Assembly: GCA_030248135.1 (NCBI GenBank)
Contig: JASANC010001075.1
Coordinates: 1-64,000, forward strand
Length of the DNA stretch: 64,000 bases
Direction: 5' to 3'
From: Theristus sp. LFF4_11
Taxonomy: Eukaryota > Nematoda > Chromadorea > Monhysterida > Xyalidae
Positions 52,104 through 64,000 of this stretch are shown here, piece by piece. The position numbers and the translations under genes were made by a program. The notes beneath the pieces are model-generated. The model was not told the origin of the DNA, ran no database searches, and saw only the letters and a program-made list of their open reading frames with translations. How positions within the stretch are numbered: the first letter of the stretch is position 1; every line of letters begins with the position of its first letter.

Positions 52104-52706
52104 GATTCGAATTTTTTCAACTTCAAAAAAAATTTTCAAAAAAATCGGGATTTTTCTCAGGGCTAAGTCTTCAAAAAAGTAAAAAAAACAAAGAGGACGA
52201 TTTTTGTGTTTTTAACAACCCCAATTCACTTCACACTCATCGCTGCGCAGCCGCGCGCCGCAGGAAGCATCCGTCTGACTGATTGTCGAATAGCAGTGAA
52301 TATGAAAACGATTGGAACGCAAATTCACCGTTTGTTTTCACGAGCTTCGTTGCCGACTGGTTGCTGTTGTCGCCAACTTGTAATGTTCGTTTTTGTTTGT
52401 TTTTCTGATGGTTGTTCAGTTTGATATCAATTGTTCTTTTTATTTCATGGGCGGGCGGTCATGAAAAACAAGATCATGAACACAAGATTTTCAGCTTCCG
52501 CCCTTTCTGTCGAAGAGTTTATGTGATCGCTTTTCAAAATCGGATCACTGTGTGTGATGAATTTGCATGCATGGCAATTCATTTTCACCACACGGAATTT
52601 TATCGCTGCGACAAAAGTTGCTGTGAAACAGAGAGAGGGACTCATTCATCGCTAACCTTGTTTTCACAACAACTTCTTTGAGAAGTCATAAAAAACATTG
52701 ACTTTC

Positions 52707-54625
52707 ATGAATTTCAGCATGTTGACTCAACACAGTGTGCCAAGAGTCAGTGGTGTCCATGATGGTTTTCAATGGCAACAATGTCAATTTATCGCGAGTT
52801 CATCGGCGGTGCAAAGCAGGTGGGATCCGAGGTTTTTCCAAGATCCGGTAGTCGACCGAACGAAGCTCGAAGAAATGTCAGATGAAGAACGAGAGAACGC
52901 ACTGCGATACAAAGTGCCGATGGCGGCGTCACGTGATCAGACGTCGTCCGTGCTACGTGACCCGTTCATCGAGTTGGTTTTGATTGCGATTTTCAGTTCC
53001 CTTTTTGCTTTTTATGCAAACGACCTTCTGATTGTGTTTGCCGTGTGCACATCGATTGGTGATGGCGACTGATCACGGTGGTGGTGGCGGAATGTAAGTT
53101 TGCAAGCTCACCCAATCTGTTCATTAATCTTACTCTGGCTGAACGTGTGCCACTGCCAAACATGGAAAAGTGGAAAATGACCTGATCTGATTTTGAGATT
53201 CATTTGTGAACTCGAAACGCAGTTCTGGTTTTTCTGGTTCAGCCGATTCGCCCGAACGCTACTCGAGGACGGCAAAGGTGATGTGGCCCAAAAAGTGGTG
53301 ATGCATACGCTGCGGCGTATCAAAGAGATTCAGTATCGGCGATGGCAACGCGAAACTGACACCGTGAAACGTGCTGCGATTGAGATGGACCCACGCAAGA
53401 TCATGAAGCACGCAATCACAAACTGCAAGCCACTGCTCGTGTTGAAACCGGTGGAACGTGGCGGTGTCAAGTATCAGGTTGGCCAGGCTCTGAATACCCG
53501 AGATACGAATGGCTTTTTTATCTTTTCTTGATGTTTCTGTGCAGTGCAGCATGTTTTCTCTGAAGGGTATGTTTTTGTAACGCGTTTAAAAACAAACGTC
53601 TATATGGTAGAGGTAGATCTTGGTAGTGCTAACGGTGAACAAGATAGGGCGCGTCCTGTTCACCACATTCCAGCAAAAGTGGCACCTTTATTCGGACATG
53701 CTGTACACTACATGCGTACTTGTGATTGTGTCTTTTGAGCTCTTAAGTATTCGTCGAACTTGCTTGATGTTGCGCAATTTCAAATTGGATTTTGTATTTC
53801 AGAGCACTGGTGCAACGCAATGTGTTTCTATTGTAACATGAGAATCTCATACAGACGTTGAATGGAACATGTTATTGAACAGTGAAATTTGGCTGTAAAC
53901 TCAGAAACGTTTTTAACTTTGAAATGTTTCAGGTGCCTCATCCGGTGAGCGATCATTACGCGACGTTCATGGCGATGCGTTGGATGGTGCAATTATGTAA
54001 GCAGGCACGACCAAAGAGTGATGTCATGAGACACCGTAAAGTGCGCTTTTGGGACGAACTGGCGAGCGAGATTCTGCTCGCTTATGAGATGCAGGTAGCG
54101 AACGAACGGTGATTTTAGGCGACGTTTTTAGCGAGGGCTAAAAACACCATCGACTAGGGCGCCCAGCGAGTTTTCTCTGTCATTAAGTGTCTACCCCTCG
54201 GCGGGGCTCGATCCCACGAACGTACAATACATAGTCTGAAGGAACATTCATGCACTGGGCGCGCGCTGAAGCGCAGGCGTCATTTTAGCACGTGAAGCTG
54301 CAACGTTTTTGCTCCATGAATGTGTAGCGAAGTGACACGCGTGAAGTGACGTCTGCGCTTTTTAAGGTCCATGCATGAGAATGAGGCTCAACGCACAACC
54401 ACCCAGGCCACGAGAATGTTTGTTTTTCATTTGTTGCCTTTTTGTTGCAATAATTTTTTTTGGTTCGCGTTTGAATTTACATGTTTAGACACTGTTTACT
54501 GTTGTTGGTCTCGTTTTTAGGGCAAGGTTGTGAAGAAGAAAGAAGAGCTGCATCGCCAGTGCGAGGCGAATCGAGCGTTTTCGCATTACCGTTTCATGAA
54601 ACAGCCGAGACGAAAGAAATTGTAG
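52707..54625 (+). CDS. MRPS7: Mitochondrial small ribosomal subunit protein uS7m
   Basis: Component of the mitochondrial 28S subunit. Exons: 52707 (or 52719)-52972, 53243-53477, 53933-54094 and 54521-54625, about 256 residues from the first ATG. Family segments are DPVVDRTKLEEMSDEER, RDQTSSVLRDPFI, HTLRRIKEIQYRRW, NCKPLLVLKPVERGGVKYQV, TFMAMRWMVQLC and the terminal CEANRAFSHYRF. Two in-frame ATGs (52707 and 52719) compete for the start. The N-terminus is only weakly presequence-like, so an upstream exon cannot be excluded. AATAAA is at 54694-54699. It converges on the tyrosine aminotransferase gene. Confidence 0.93.
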
Positions 54626-55474
54626 TAACCGGTTTATTTACAAAACGTCGCCACCGGTGTACCAACGTGACAATAGTATGTGTGAGCTTAGATAATAAAA
54701 GAGTATTTCAATGACAAAAGCTCGAGAACCGATAACATTTGCTCGAAAAACACATATGACACTGTGGCACAGTAATTTGAACACAAAAACAATGCAATAT
54801 GGACACACAAAACAATAACACATCACTTTGAAGATAACAATGGTGCACTTTTTGTGAATCTAACACATTACAACAAACCGACACCCAAAATGACCGTTAT
54901 GGCACATAGTAACCGAGTTCATGATTGCTAACATGCAAGTGCTAGCAGCCCTTCGTTAAGCTCTGCTGTAAATATCACAAAATGTAAAAAAGGCAACGCA
55001 ACAAACTGTAATAATCAAGGTCACGAACAAAGGTGAGATACCAGATTTTTTTCAAAATCGCCAACATGAAATTTGCGAAAAAATGATTTAAAACGCTAGG
55101 AAAGGCCAAATTTCATTCAGAATGCCACCGTTTTAAGGGTAGATTTTATGTTTTTAGCTTTTTATTTAATGAAAAATTTTAACCTTAAAATTAAACACGT
55201 TAAACAGAACTTTGGACATTTTACAGACCATTGATTGCGGTGAAACAACTATAATTCATGAATCAACACATCAATTCGACAACTGAACTCAAAAACCAAC
55301 TTGTATTGCAATTTCAGCTTTCACCCCTTTATCACATGACCAATTGACATGAAGCGCAATACTAAATTAACACGGGATGAAATTCGTTTGCAGTTAACTA
55401 AATTTTGTTAAGTTAATTATGGTTTTGATTATACGATTTGTAATATGTACACAATAGTACAGTCAATGTGTGGT
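54626..55474. other. Convergent spacer between MRPS7 and tyrosine aminotransferase
   Basis: AT-rich, no gene supported. It holds the MRPS7 poly(A) signal (54694-54699) and, at 55161-55166, a TTTATT that could serve the aminotransferase on the minus strand. Confidence 0.5.
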
Positions 55475-58334
55475 CTATTCGCAGTAATACCTCTCGCAGA
55501 GCGCTCTGATGCGTCTGCACGCCTCTCGTGTCACATCCTCCGGATATGTGAGCACCATGCGGAATGCGTTTCCGTGGTAGTGAAACGCAGAGCCAGGCAA
55601 ACAATAAACGGACTCCTCACTTATCAGTGCCTTTATCAGCAGCATTTCATCTCGCTGGAGTGCTGGAAAATGAACACTATTCATGCGGACCATCATGTAC
55701 ATCGCTCCAGTCGGTTTCACGGGTGCTAGACCGGGTACATCGTTTAGTTCTTCAAAGGCAACACGGGCGTTCGCCTCCAGAACATCCAATGTGTTGCTGT
55801 AGAACTCCGGTGGCGTTCCATGTAGAATGTCCGGAAGGGCTCCTTGCATAATCTGTTAGAAAATGAAGCGATATATATATATTGTTCAATCATTGTCATT
55901 TTGGTTGAATCCAAAAGCATAAAAAACTTGAACAAAAAACGTACAGCGCACGGGCCGACAATTTTTTGGGCGAGATTGCGCAGTCCGACGCGAATCTGGC
56001 TCAGCGCATCGTCAACGTCGTGCACTATCAACCATCCAAGACGCCAGCCGGGCACCAGATATCGTTTGCTGATACTGTCACAGGTCAGTGTCGGTACTCG
56101 TGGTTCAAGTGTTGCAATGGGGTGGAATTTGGTACCGCCAAATGCCATTCCGTTGTACACTTCATCAGCAATCACTACTAAACCGTAGCGGTCGGCAATC
56201 TGCATTGCATGACTAATTGCACTCCAGACTACAGGTATAATTGAATCAATGGATATGAGAAAAACACCAAAACCACATACCTCAAGCATATCTTCAAGAT
56301 GTTGTTTTGAAAACACGGCACCGCACGGATTTGACGGGTTGTTGATAACTATAGCTTTGGTGTTGTGGTCAATCTGGTCTTCCATTTGCGCCAGGTCAGC
56401 CTCCCAGCTATTTTCCGGCAGTAAATCGTAGTATCGCTCCTAAACGCAACACTATTTTACACTATTTACTATTTTACACTAGCAAACGCAACAGAGCAGC
56501 AAAAACACACTGCGATATGAACCACTGTTTGCATCTTGCTCACCTCAATGCCCAGCGGTCTCATTAGTGTTGTGTAGAGTGGGAAACCAGGTCGTGGAAT
56601 CAGAATGTTATGGCCCTCGTTGGCTACTGCTTCAATGGCTAACTCCAGTGCATGTGAGCAGCCACTCGTCATTATGACGTCATCGGCCGTTACTGGCGCC
56701 TCCGGTGTGCTTACGCAGTTTGCCACCGCTTGACGTGCCTAAATGTTGCAGTAATGTCAGTGTCGTTTGTTATTATTGTTGACGCAAAGTTGTTGAAAGC
56801 GAAAACACCATTTACGCACAGACGTTCTAAATCCTGCGCAGAAAACTAATTGTTGTGTACGTAATGCATTAAGACAGCACAAACGACACGATTTCTAAAT
56901 CGCGTGGCCATTTCTAAAGGTCGTTTCCGTGCGTACGCACGAAAAACTAATTGCTAAACCCGCCTTTAGCAAATTTAAAACGTGAGGAAAATCCAACCTC
57001 CAACAAGCCGACCGCCGGTCCATATCCGTTGTATTTATGCGAGTTGATTGCGTCTTTCACGGCATCCGTCACCGACTGTGGCACTTTCAAGAAGCCAGTC
57101 AATGTGGGGTCGCCAAGGTGCAGTTTGATCAGTGATTTTGCTGGATTCGGTTTGACGGACATGACATCGACAATGCGACGAATCGGATTGACGGTGTTGT
57201 GTGCGTGCTCGGACATTGCCAGCGTTGGCCAGTTCGCACCACGCAACAATGTTGGCTGAGGGCATGGCTGAAATTTTAAAATAAACGTCCAACTTTGTGT
57301 AGATATTGCTTCGATGTTGAGCAATGCTCGGCCTTGAAAATTCAGTTTTTTTTTCATTTGTAATGACACTTCCTTTACCTGTGTCTGTTCCTGTTCTCAA
57401 ACCACTGGTGGTAAAGCAACTCTACACATGAATGTCTTGTCTTGACAGTCGTTCGCAGTAGAATTATATGAAACAAGAGAAGTAAACATGACCACGTGGT
57501 TTTCTGTGTTTACGTCACTGCGTGAAAACTGGGCTGATTCAATGACACCACACCTTTACGATTTGATACCGTATGAAATGAAAAGTTTTTCACATTGTTA
57601 TTCTGATAAGATAAGAGGTGTTTACTATTATTTTATGACGAAACACAAACTCAATTTCATGAATGGAAAACTCCTAAATGAGTTTTGCAAATTCTTGCAA
57701 AAGCAAAAGCTTTTATCAGCAAAAGCAAGAAATACTTATTCTTTAAAGAGATTTCAGCCGACCGCTAGTTCTCCTAAAAACGTCTCATAAAGCTTTTGTT
57801 GTCGATAAAACCATAAAGTTCCAAATAAAGTGGTACGTTCGTAAATTTTTAAAAAAGACCTGAGGAGGCGAAAGGTCACAACATGATGATGTGTAAGTAT
57901 AGATGATTGACATGACAACATGATACAACACCCGATTAGTGGACAAAGCAGAATTGAACCAAAAAGCTAGATAACCCCCCAAAAAGCAAAACAGTCTGAG
58001 AAGAAAAGCAAAGCAGTCTGAGAAGAAAAGCTAAACTAACATGTAGTCCAAGGTTGAATGCGGTCACGAATGGCGTGGTCGACAGCAACAGCTCGTCGTC
58101 TTCCGCCTCAGCCAATGTTGGTGGTGTCTTAACGTGTGCGCGCATCAGCCCACTCAGTTTTCCCTCGGATGACGACGTGAACGGCACCAAGTGCACTCGG
58201 TTTGCATCGACATCGTATTCATCAATGGGTGATGTGCCCATCAGCAACTCGTCACCAGTCACCGTGCGATTCTTGCTCAGCAGCTGAATCGGTCGTACGA
58301 CCTGCTGCGACTTGTGCGGACGGCGGCTCGACAT
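55475..58334 (-). CDS. TAT: Tyrosine aminotransferase (PLP-dependent)
   Basis: Converts tyrosine and 2-oxoglutarate to 4-hydroxyphenylpyruvate and glutamate, the first step of tyrosine breakdown. Minus-strand exons: 58334-58041 (tentative), 57267-56998, 56738-56544, 56439-56281, 56199-55945 and 55852-55475, phases consistent, about 516 residues. Core motifs: TVNPIRRIVD, VKPNPAKSLIKLHLGDPT, SHKYNGYGP, SGCSHALELAI, ILIPRPGFPLY, INNPSNPCGAVFSKQH, ADEVYNGMAF and the PLP-lysine segment SISKRYLVPGWRLGW. The ending RRIRALCERYYC also matches animal TAT. The first exon (98 residues, from MSSRRPHKSQQ) has a good ATG and donor and fits the phase, but its sequence matches no known TAT N-terminus. The enzyme could instead start at MSEHAHNTVNP within exon 2. 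Confidence 0.92.
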
Positions 58335-61300
58335 TTCTCTTTCTTTTGAGTGGATTTTACTTTGAAGAGCAAAATGAATTGTTCAGCTCAGTTACGAATT
58401 TGATCCGGAAGATGAATGAAATCTAAAATGTAGAGACTCATTATGCTATATGCACAGCAAGTTTATTTTGATTTTGAAATTGGCTGCTTTTCTAAATTTT
58501 ATTCGAAATTCCTTTTCATGGGCAGTCAACGGTGGTATTTATAGCGGATTTTATGGATGACTGTGGCACGCAAAATATTGCATCAGACAAGAACAGTAAT
58601 TTAATTATGAAAGAACGGACTGCCAAACATTTGAGAGAACACACAGATTGATATTTGATTGAACTTCGCATAAAAGTTCTAGAAAAACTCCGCCTCGGTT
58701 GTGACGCGCACGATTCGGAGTACGGTACTTCGGTTTTTTTGTATCAAGAAATGATTCTGATCACAAATGCGAACGCCACTTTTACAGTTCTGAATTTATT
58801 AAAATTAGTTTCGAAAATAATTTACACATAAAATTTCGGTTGATAAATTGTACGATACCGACATCGGGTGGTGATCGATGCGAATGGGGCTGTGGAAAGA
58901 AACAAGAAAAGAGTGGAAATTTATAGATTCACTGATGTTTTCGAGTGAAAACATAATGCCGTGGTAACCAGTTTTAGCCGGTTACGATGTTACCGTAAGA
59001 CAGACAGAGCAACAGAGAAAATCGTGCACGCAGATAAGCACCGCAATGAATGAACAATTCCGCATCGGGCTGTTGAGTTTTATGAGATGTTGCAGAGCAC
59101 AAGGACATGTGCACCCGCCTGTATGCAAATACAGTTACAGTTACACACTAATTCACATTAACTTTATATGGACATAAACAAAAAACAGTTTCAAATATTT
59201 TCAGGAATGTTTTTCCGAGGTTCCAGTGACAGGGTGGGACGCAGAGCAAAGGAACATTGTTTTGATTCACGTTTTGACCTTAAAACCATCTGTACTGTTC
59301 TATTATGCGGTCGTTAACGCAAGGAGTGTGACTTCAAACGTGGTTATTGACCAAAGCAGGCCAAAAAAGTGTTTTAAATATGAAAACAAAACTTGTCATA
59401 TGGTCGCGTAACACCCTGCACAGCAAAAGGTGTCGCGACGCTCGTATGATCGTGTTTTTCAGCAACCACGTGGTCATGTTTACACCCAAGAAAAGTTGAA
59501 AAACGTCACGTACACCCAGCGCATCTGTGTCTCGCGTCGCATGACGTGTTGATTCGAATTAACGACGTTTTTTTCACCTCGGCACTTCGCCAAATTCTTT
59601 CAGAAAATCAAATCAAATTTGCACAAATAATTAGTGTGTGCAAATTGCACGTGTTCCAGTTTTATCGCTCTGTCATGTGATTGCCCTGCCAAAAACGCGG
59701 CACGTCACATCCTTTATAAAAAATGTAAAGCAAATAAACGGTTACTGTATTGGTGGATTGCGATATTACTGTCCTTATCACAGACCAAGGACACTGATTT
59801 TTTTCTTCGAATGGCGACCATAAAAAATTTATTTTATGAAATTTGTCCTGAAAACTTTTCAGGGAAAAACTGATTGACATAGGAAATTGCGTGGTGCAAG
59901 TCAGCAGTGACAGCACACTTATTGCATCAGACTGTTTTCTGAGCGCCAACTTTCTCAGATGAACTGGCCAAATTTGTGCAGAGTAAGATCGGAGATAAAC
60001 AATGTGCGTGGTGATTGTAACATGCTGACTCAGTTCGTTAATCGTTCCATTACTATTGCAGCAATGTGTTTTTCAATTAGTTTTGATCTTTTCCTACAAA
60101 CGATTTTGATCAAACAATTTACTTGCTCAATAACTCGACACAGTAAATAAAGAGTGAGGAATGTCAAAATCACAATCAATCGCAATTGCAACCATGAAAA
60201 TATTATCAACAGAAAACTCAAAACGGAACTTAAAAAGAAATCATAAAATGTCTCAGTTACAAAACACAATCTGATTCTTTAAAATTACCGGATGGTAGCA
60301 ATAGCAACACATTTTGCCTGGTCACAGTTTGCATTGTAAGCGTTGCAACATGCGTGACGATGTTCAACCTTTTCAGTTCATTCACAAAGTTGTTAAAAAA
60401 ACAAGGTAAACGCCGGCGATCTACAAATGAAAGCTAACGTTTACGTCACCAAAAGTCGATGTTGACAGTAGCGGCGTCCGTTCTTTCGTTTTCAAACTAT
60501 TTCGGTGAACACCAATACGAACAGTAAGAATAGCGACAAATCTATGATAGAAAAAACATGATGAACACATACGTGGCTCAAAAAACAACTACCAACGTGT
60601 ACAGCAAAAAACTTTGCACAAAAGACAAGCGGACAATAAAATCAATTCCATGGGCACGAAGTGAAACCACTTGACAAAAAAACACGAAAGAACCGAAAGA
60701 GGGAGAGGAGGCTAACTCACTACAAAAAGTAAAAACTCCCAAAATTTTAGAATGAATGAATAGAAACTGAATGTAAACAGTAGCAAACCAATGACGTATG
60801 CAGCAGTGTGATGGTCACAACACTCGTTTTTGTTTCGAGCACTTGCTTTTTTGATGGTTTTTGTTGTTGCTGTTTTCATGAACGAAATGATAAAAGCATG
60901 AGAATAAAACAAATTGCATGCAGATCACAACAAACGACAGCTCTGAATGATTACTGAAATTACAACGGGAACAGGAGGAACAATCACGTTAATTAATCAA
61001 ACATTTTTGTATGAGCATCACAAGTTTTCTATGAAAAAAACAACTTCACTGGGCGGGCTTGTTGAACGCAAAAAATCGATAAAAAAGTGAAAACATGAAC
61101 AAATACAATAGTTGTTCGTTAAACGGAGCAACCTGCAATGCAAGCAACGCAATGAATGACTTAAGCTGGTCATAATCCAATTTGAATGAAACGGTGGAAG
61201 AAAAAACGTTGAAAAAGCAAAAAAATGCAAAAAGCCGTGTCTGATTTGACCGAAATGCGATCCGCACAGACAAACGTTCAGCACCGAGCGCAGACGCAAA

Positions 61301-62223
61301 CAACGCAAGCGTCAAATCCGACCAATTATGTATAAATCGAGAATCACAACAAACAAACGTAAAAAACAATAAAAACACGACCGATCTGGGAATCTGCGCG
61401 CAAAAATGATAATCTGCGCGCACGACAAAAAAATGATACATTGATCAACTGAAAATAAATTTTAAAAAATCTTAGAAATAGCAATAAATGACTACAACGA
61501 CAAGCGAACATTGAATGTACCACTACGTGTGTAAAGAGCGCTTGGGAACTGCCGAGTCGACATTTCGAATCCGAATGAAAACTAAAAGAAATGGGAAATT
61601 TGGTGTGCCTAACAAAAATTAAAAAAAATGTCACTTTACAAACAAAAACCGACGAGAAAAGTCAAGCTTGAAAAAAATACATCAAGGCAATCAATGAACA
61701 AAAAAACACAGCGGGTTCATGTGATGAAAAAAATCAAATAAAAGAATTTTCAATAAAGTGTTGCATTATAACAATACACGCACCCATACAAGGCAACAAT
61801 GATGGACCCAGCAAAACAACGTGAATTAAGAACAACACCGCCTGAACAGCAGAACGAAACAAACACAAAATGAAACCATCAAACGATGTGAAACTTCAAC
61901 TTACATTCATAGATAAAAAGGCTGTATAAAAAAAGCGATTCCGCTGAAATGTTTTTTTTGAAAAAATAGTTGTTCATACAGACTAACATCAGAATGGTTT
62001 TGGCGTGGTGACCATGTGCTGCTAAGCGTACATACAATGAAATGAGAAACATTAGACAATTGAAACAAAGAAAGCAGACGACGGACGCGCTCAGCGGCTG
62101 CCGGCCGGCTCAGTTGACGCGTCGCCGTTTTGACCCGTGTGTGCTGCAACGTTTGAAAAAGGTGGTCACTGAAAGAAACTGTTACGCACAATGGTGGACA
62201 GTTACAGAATGCAGCTGTCCACT
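58335..62223. other. AT-rich gene-poor region
   Basis: About 3.9 kb with no reading frame that resembles a protein. Open frames are short and low-complexity (Phe/Ser/Lys-rich). No terminal repeats, tRNAs or clear satellites were seen. Confidence 0.5.
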
Positions 62224-62231
62224 GGTACGAC

Positions 62232-63525
62232 TAGGGTTGGCAAAATACCGTTTTTTTCAAATCGTGGTAAAAAAAACCTGTATTTTTACCGGTAAAATTA
62301 CGGTAATTTTACCGGAAAAAAACGAAAGCCAAAAAGTTGTAAAAACCCACATATTTTTCGCAGCCGACTTTCAACTTGAACCAGTACTTGTGAAAACAAC
62401 TTTCAGAATGCTTTGTTCAAAATATCGTGCACCAGCAAAGAAAATAAATTATGTTTGGGCTTGAAAACCAAAAAGGTCAGCAATAAATCGAACATTATCT
62501 TTTGCTCAATAATTTATTGTCCACCAATTACATAGGAAAAAACCACAGCGTTTTCACCGGACAGTCTTTGGTCACAATAGACGAACACAATTTGCTGCAA
62601 TAACGCAGTTAAACCGAATCAGTTCAGTCAGTTCAGATCAAAAAGAAAACAAATCAGTAATTGTGTAAGAAAGACAATGTTGAGCGACATTTGGAATTTT
62701 TGAAATTTTCAGCTCAGCTCGGCAGCTCCAGCTGATTCTTGCACATCGCTTAACAGCGCCACCCGGGGCCTTATGTAATGACAGACCAGTGATCATATCA
62801 CGAATAAACTGAACGTCACAACAGAATTCATAGTCAATACCAGCATGGCACGTAGGCAATCGGAAATCAGTGTCAGTTGTATTGAATGAACGAGCAAAGT
62901 GATCAGAGAGAGCATTTGCAATTTCACACGGTTCAGTGGAAACAACACCATTGGAAGAACGCACAGAGACAATAGCGTGTGATTGACCCTTGGAAATGTT
63001 TTTCACTTTTTTCCAGAAGGCACCAAGGTTTACACAGTCAGAAAAGTTCTCACGGAAATAATGCAACTTGGCCAGATACAACTCTTTTTTGAACTTTTTT
63101 ACACAATTCTGATAAGCAGAGCGGTGCGACAACAATCCAGTCAATTTTTGCAGGTCGTACAGCTGTTTCTTTTTGCGGCAGAGGTTTCGCAGTTTGTTTG
63201 TGAACCAAGGGGTCCTGCATTGCGCTGCAGATGCAAGACGGGACGGGATAGCGGCCTCAGCTGCTATCTTTCAAACGTCAGTGTCAATTTCGTCGTCATA
63301 TTTTTCTTGGTCACAGATTTTCTCATTTTCTCATCAAAAATGATATAAAAACTCAGGGTCCGAAATTGAAAAAAACTGGAAAAATACGAAAAAAACCGGA
63401 AAAATACAGAAACGGTCTTTTTCCCGTTTTTTTCAAGGCATCAATTTTTGCCCTGGTAAAAAACGCGTATAAATACGTGTTTTTTTACCGGTAAAAAAAC
63501 CGGTATTTTTACCATGCCAACCCTA
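62232..63525. mobile_element. Non-autonomous hAT-like element with 8-bp target duplication, carrying a LINE fragment
   Basis: Ends TAGGGTTGGC and GCCAACCCTA are perfect inverted repeats. Both continue into related ACCGGTAAAAA-rich subterminal repeats. The same 8 bp, GGTACGAC, flanks it on both sides (62224-62231 and 63526-63533). This is the hAT pattern. No hAT transposase is present. The central part, read on the minus strand, is a piece of a non-LTR retrotransposon, listed separately. Confidence 0.88.
62715..63240 (-). pseudogene. Truncated non-LTR retrotransposon (LINE) fragment
   Basis: The minus-strand frame runs from about TPWFTNKLRNLCRKKKQLY through RSAYQNCVKKFKKELYLAKL and EIANALSDHFARSF to LSLHKAPG. 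This is the linker between endonuclease and reverse transcriptase typical of Jockey/CR1-type LINEs, with KAPG at the start of the RT domain. Coding similarity stops right after KAPG. Neither endonuclease nor RT catalytic motifs remain, so it is dead. It lies wholly inside the hAT-like element. Confidence 0.78.
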
Positions 63526-63533
63526 GGTACGAC

Positions 63534-64000
63534 CAACGAAGTCCGTTGGTAAATGCAGTACGTCAGTTCACAAGAAGTGCCTCTCAACTTGATATTATAA
63601 GAATCGAGACATTCGCGCAACGCAGGCAGTGCAACCAACTTTCATCGTGCAAAGACCCTTCTTTCGAGCGATCAGAGCCGTCCGTGACGTCCAAGCGTTC
63701 AGTGCTGCCAGTGCCAATGGAGCCTTCATAGCGTGAGCCCATCAAATACGACCGCGACGCAGCACCCTTGCCAACTTGCTCCGTTCGACTGCACAGACAA
63801 AGTTGCAGAAAACATGTAATAATGGTCTTGGAATCTCAATGCAGCTGAATTGAAATTGAAGAAACCGGACATTACTCAGTATCAGAGAACAGTGCAATGC
63901 GTGCGGAGCGATGATTGAGTGCACGGTTAGTTCTTCAGCACAAATGCAGCCAATCAGCTCACACGCACGCAACCAGTACCCGTGCGAACGTGTGATTGTG
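63534..64000. other. Right edge of window
   Basis: No supported gene. It continues the sequence interrupted by the hAT-like element. Any gene here would extend beyond the window. Confidence 0.4.

Larger units (their letters stand above)
50352..52706. other. Repeat-filled divergent spacer between TXNDC11 and MRPS7
   Basis: No gene. Most of it is the nested inverted-repeat complex listed separately. A segment at 52190-52230 ends in TTTTTAACAACCCC, like the hAT-like ends at 12385-13095. Confidence 0.6.

Noticed and set aside
54180..54290. tRNA-like text on the minus strand (GGGATCGAGCCCC)
   Set aside because: An acceptor stem and anticodon arm could not be formed, so it is not called a tRNA.
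60712..61634. Several Phe/Ser/Cys-rich minus-strand frames
   Set aside because: Composition fits translated A-rich DNA. No domain, splice consistency or homology.

Overview
This is a eukaryotic, animal-type window. It has thirteen recognisable multi-exon genes with GT..AG introns (two appear to be GC..AG), AATAAA-type 3' ends and long repeat-rich spacers. Several features fit a nematode or close relative: tandem bestrophin genes, a candidate MOLO1-family receptor modulator, degenerate TTAGGC-like runs, and small genes with short introns. The evidence does not fix the species. Gene models were built by eye, by joining exons whose phases match and whose translation follows a known family. All coordinates come from reading the sequence.

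Layout. 0.27-6.1 kb: two tandem bestrophin chloride-channel genes (+) with near-identical exon structure. 7.0-10.6 kb: a KAT6/MOZ-type acetyltransferase (-), with a split double PHD finger followed by a MYST domain. 10.7-16.3 kb: nested repeats, including a foldback element, a hAT-like element with an 8-bp target duplication, and other dispersed repeats. 16.4-19.3 kb: VPS29 (+), whose first coding exon is only ATG. 19.6-21.9 kb: mitochondrial ribosomal protein L16 (-). 23.4-28.0 kb: NAA80, DCTN5 and TIM22, all on +. 28.7-29.3 kb: a Foldback-like element with a 9-bp target duplication. 31.5-33.8 kb: a single-pass membrane protein, possibly MOLO1-like (+). 33.9-41.3 kb: no confident gene. 41.3-43.7 kb: a peptide GPCR of the allatostatin-A/galanin type (+). 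44.8-50.35 kb: TXNDC11 (-, 13 exons). 50.6-52.1 kb: nested inverted repeats. 52.7-54.6 kb: mitochondrial ribosomal protein S7 (+). 55.5-58.3 kb: tyrosine aminotransferase (-). 58.4-64 kb: AT-rich and gene-poor, with a complete hAT-like non-autonomous element that carries a broken LINE fragment.

The genes form no pathway cluster. Three encode mitochondrial proteins (MRPL16, TIM22, MRPS7) and two act in dynein/endosome traffic (DCTN5, VPS29), but they sit among unrelated neighbours. Gene pairs alternate between divergent and convergent, and the repeats sit in introns and between genes. The least-described material is the set of foldback elements: arms of short tandem repeats, two unrelated arm units, and a short sequence shared between their loops.
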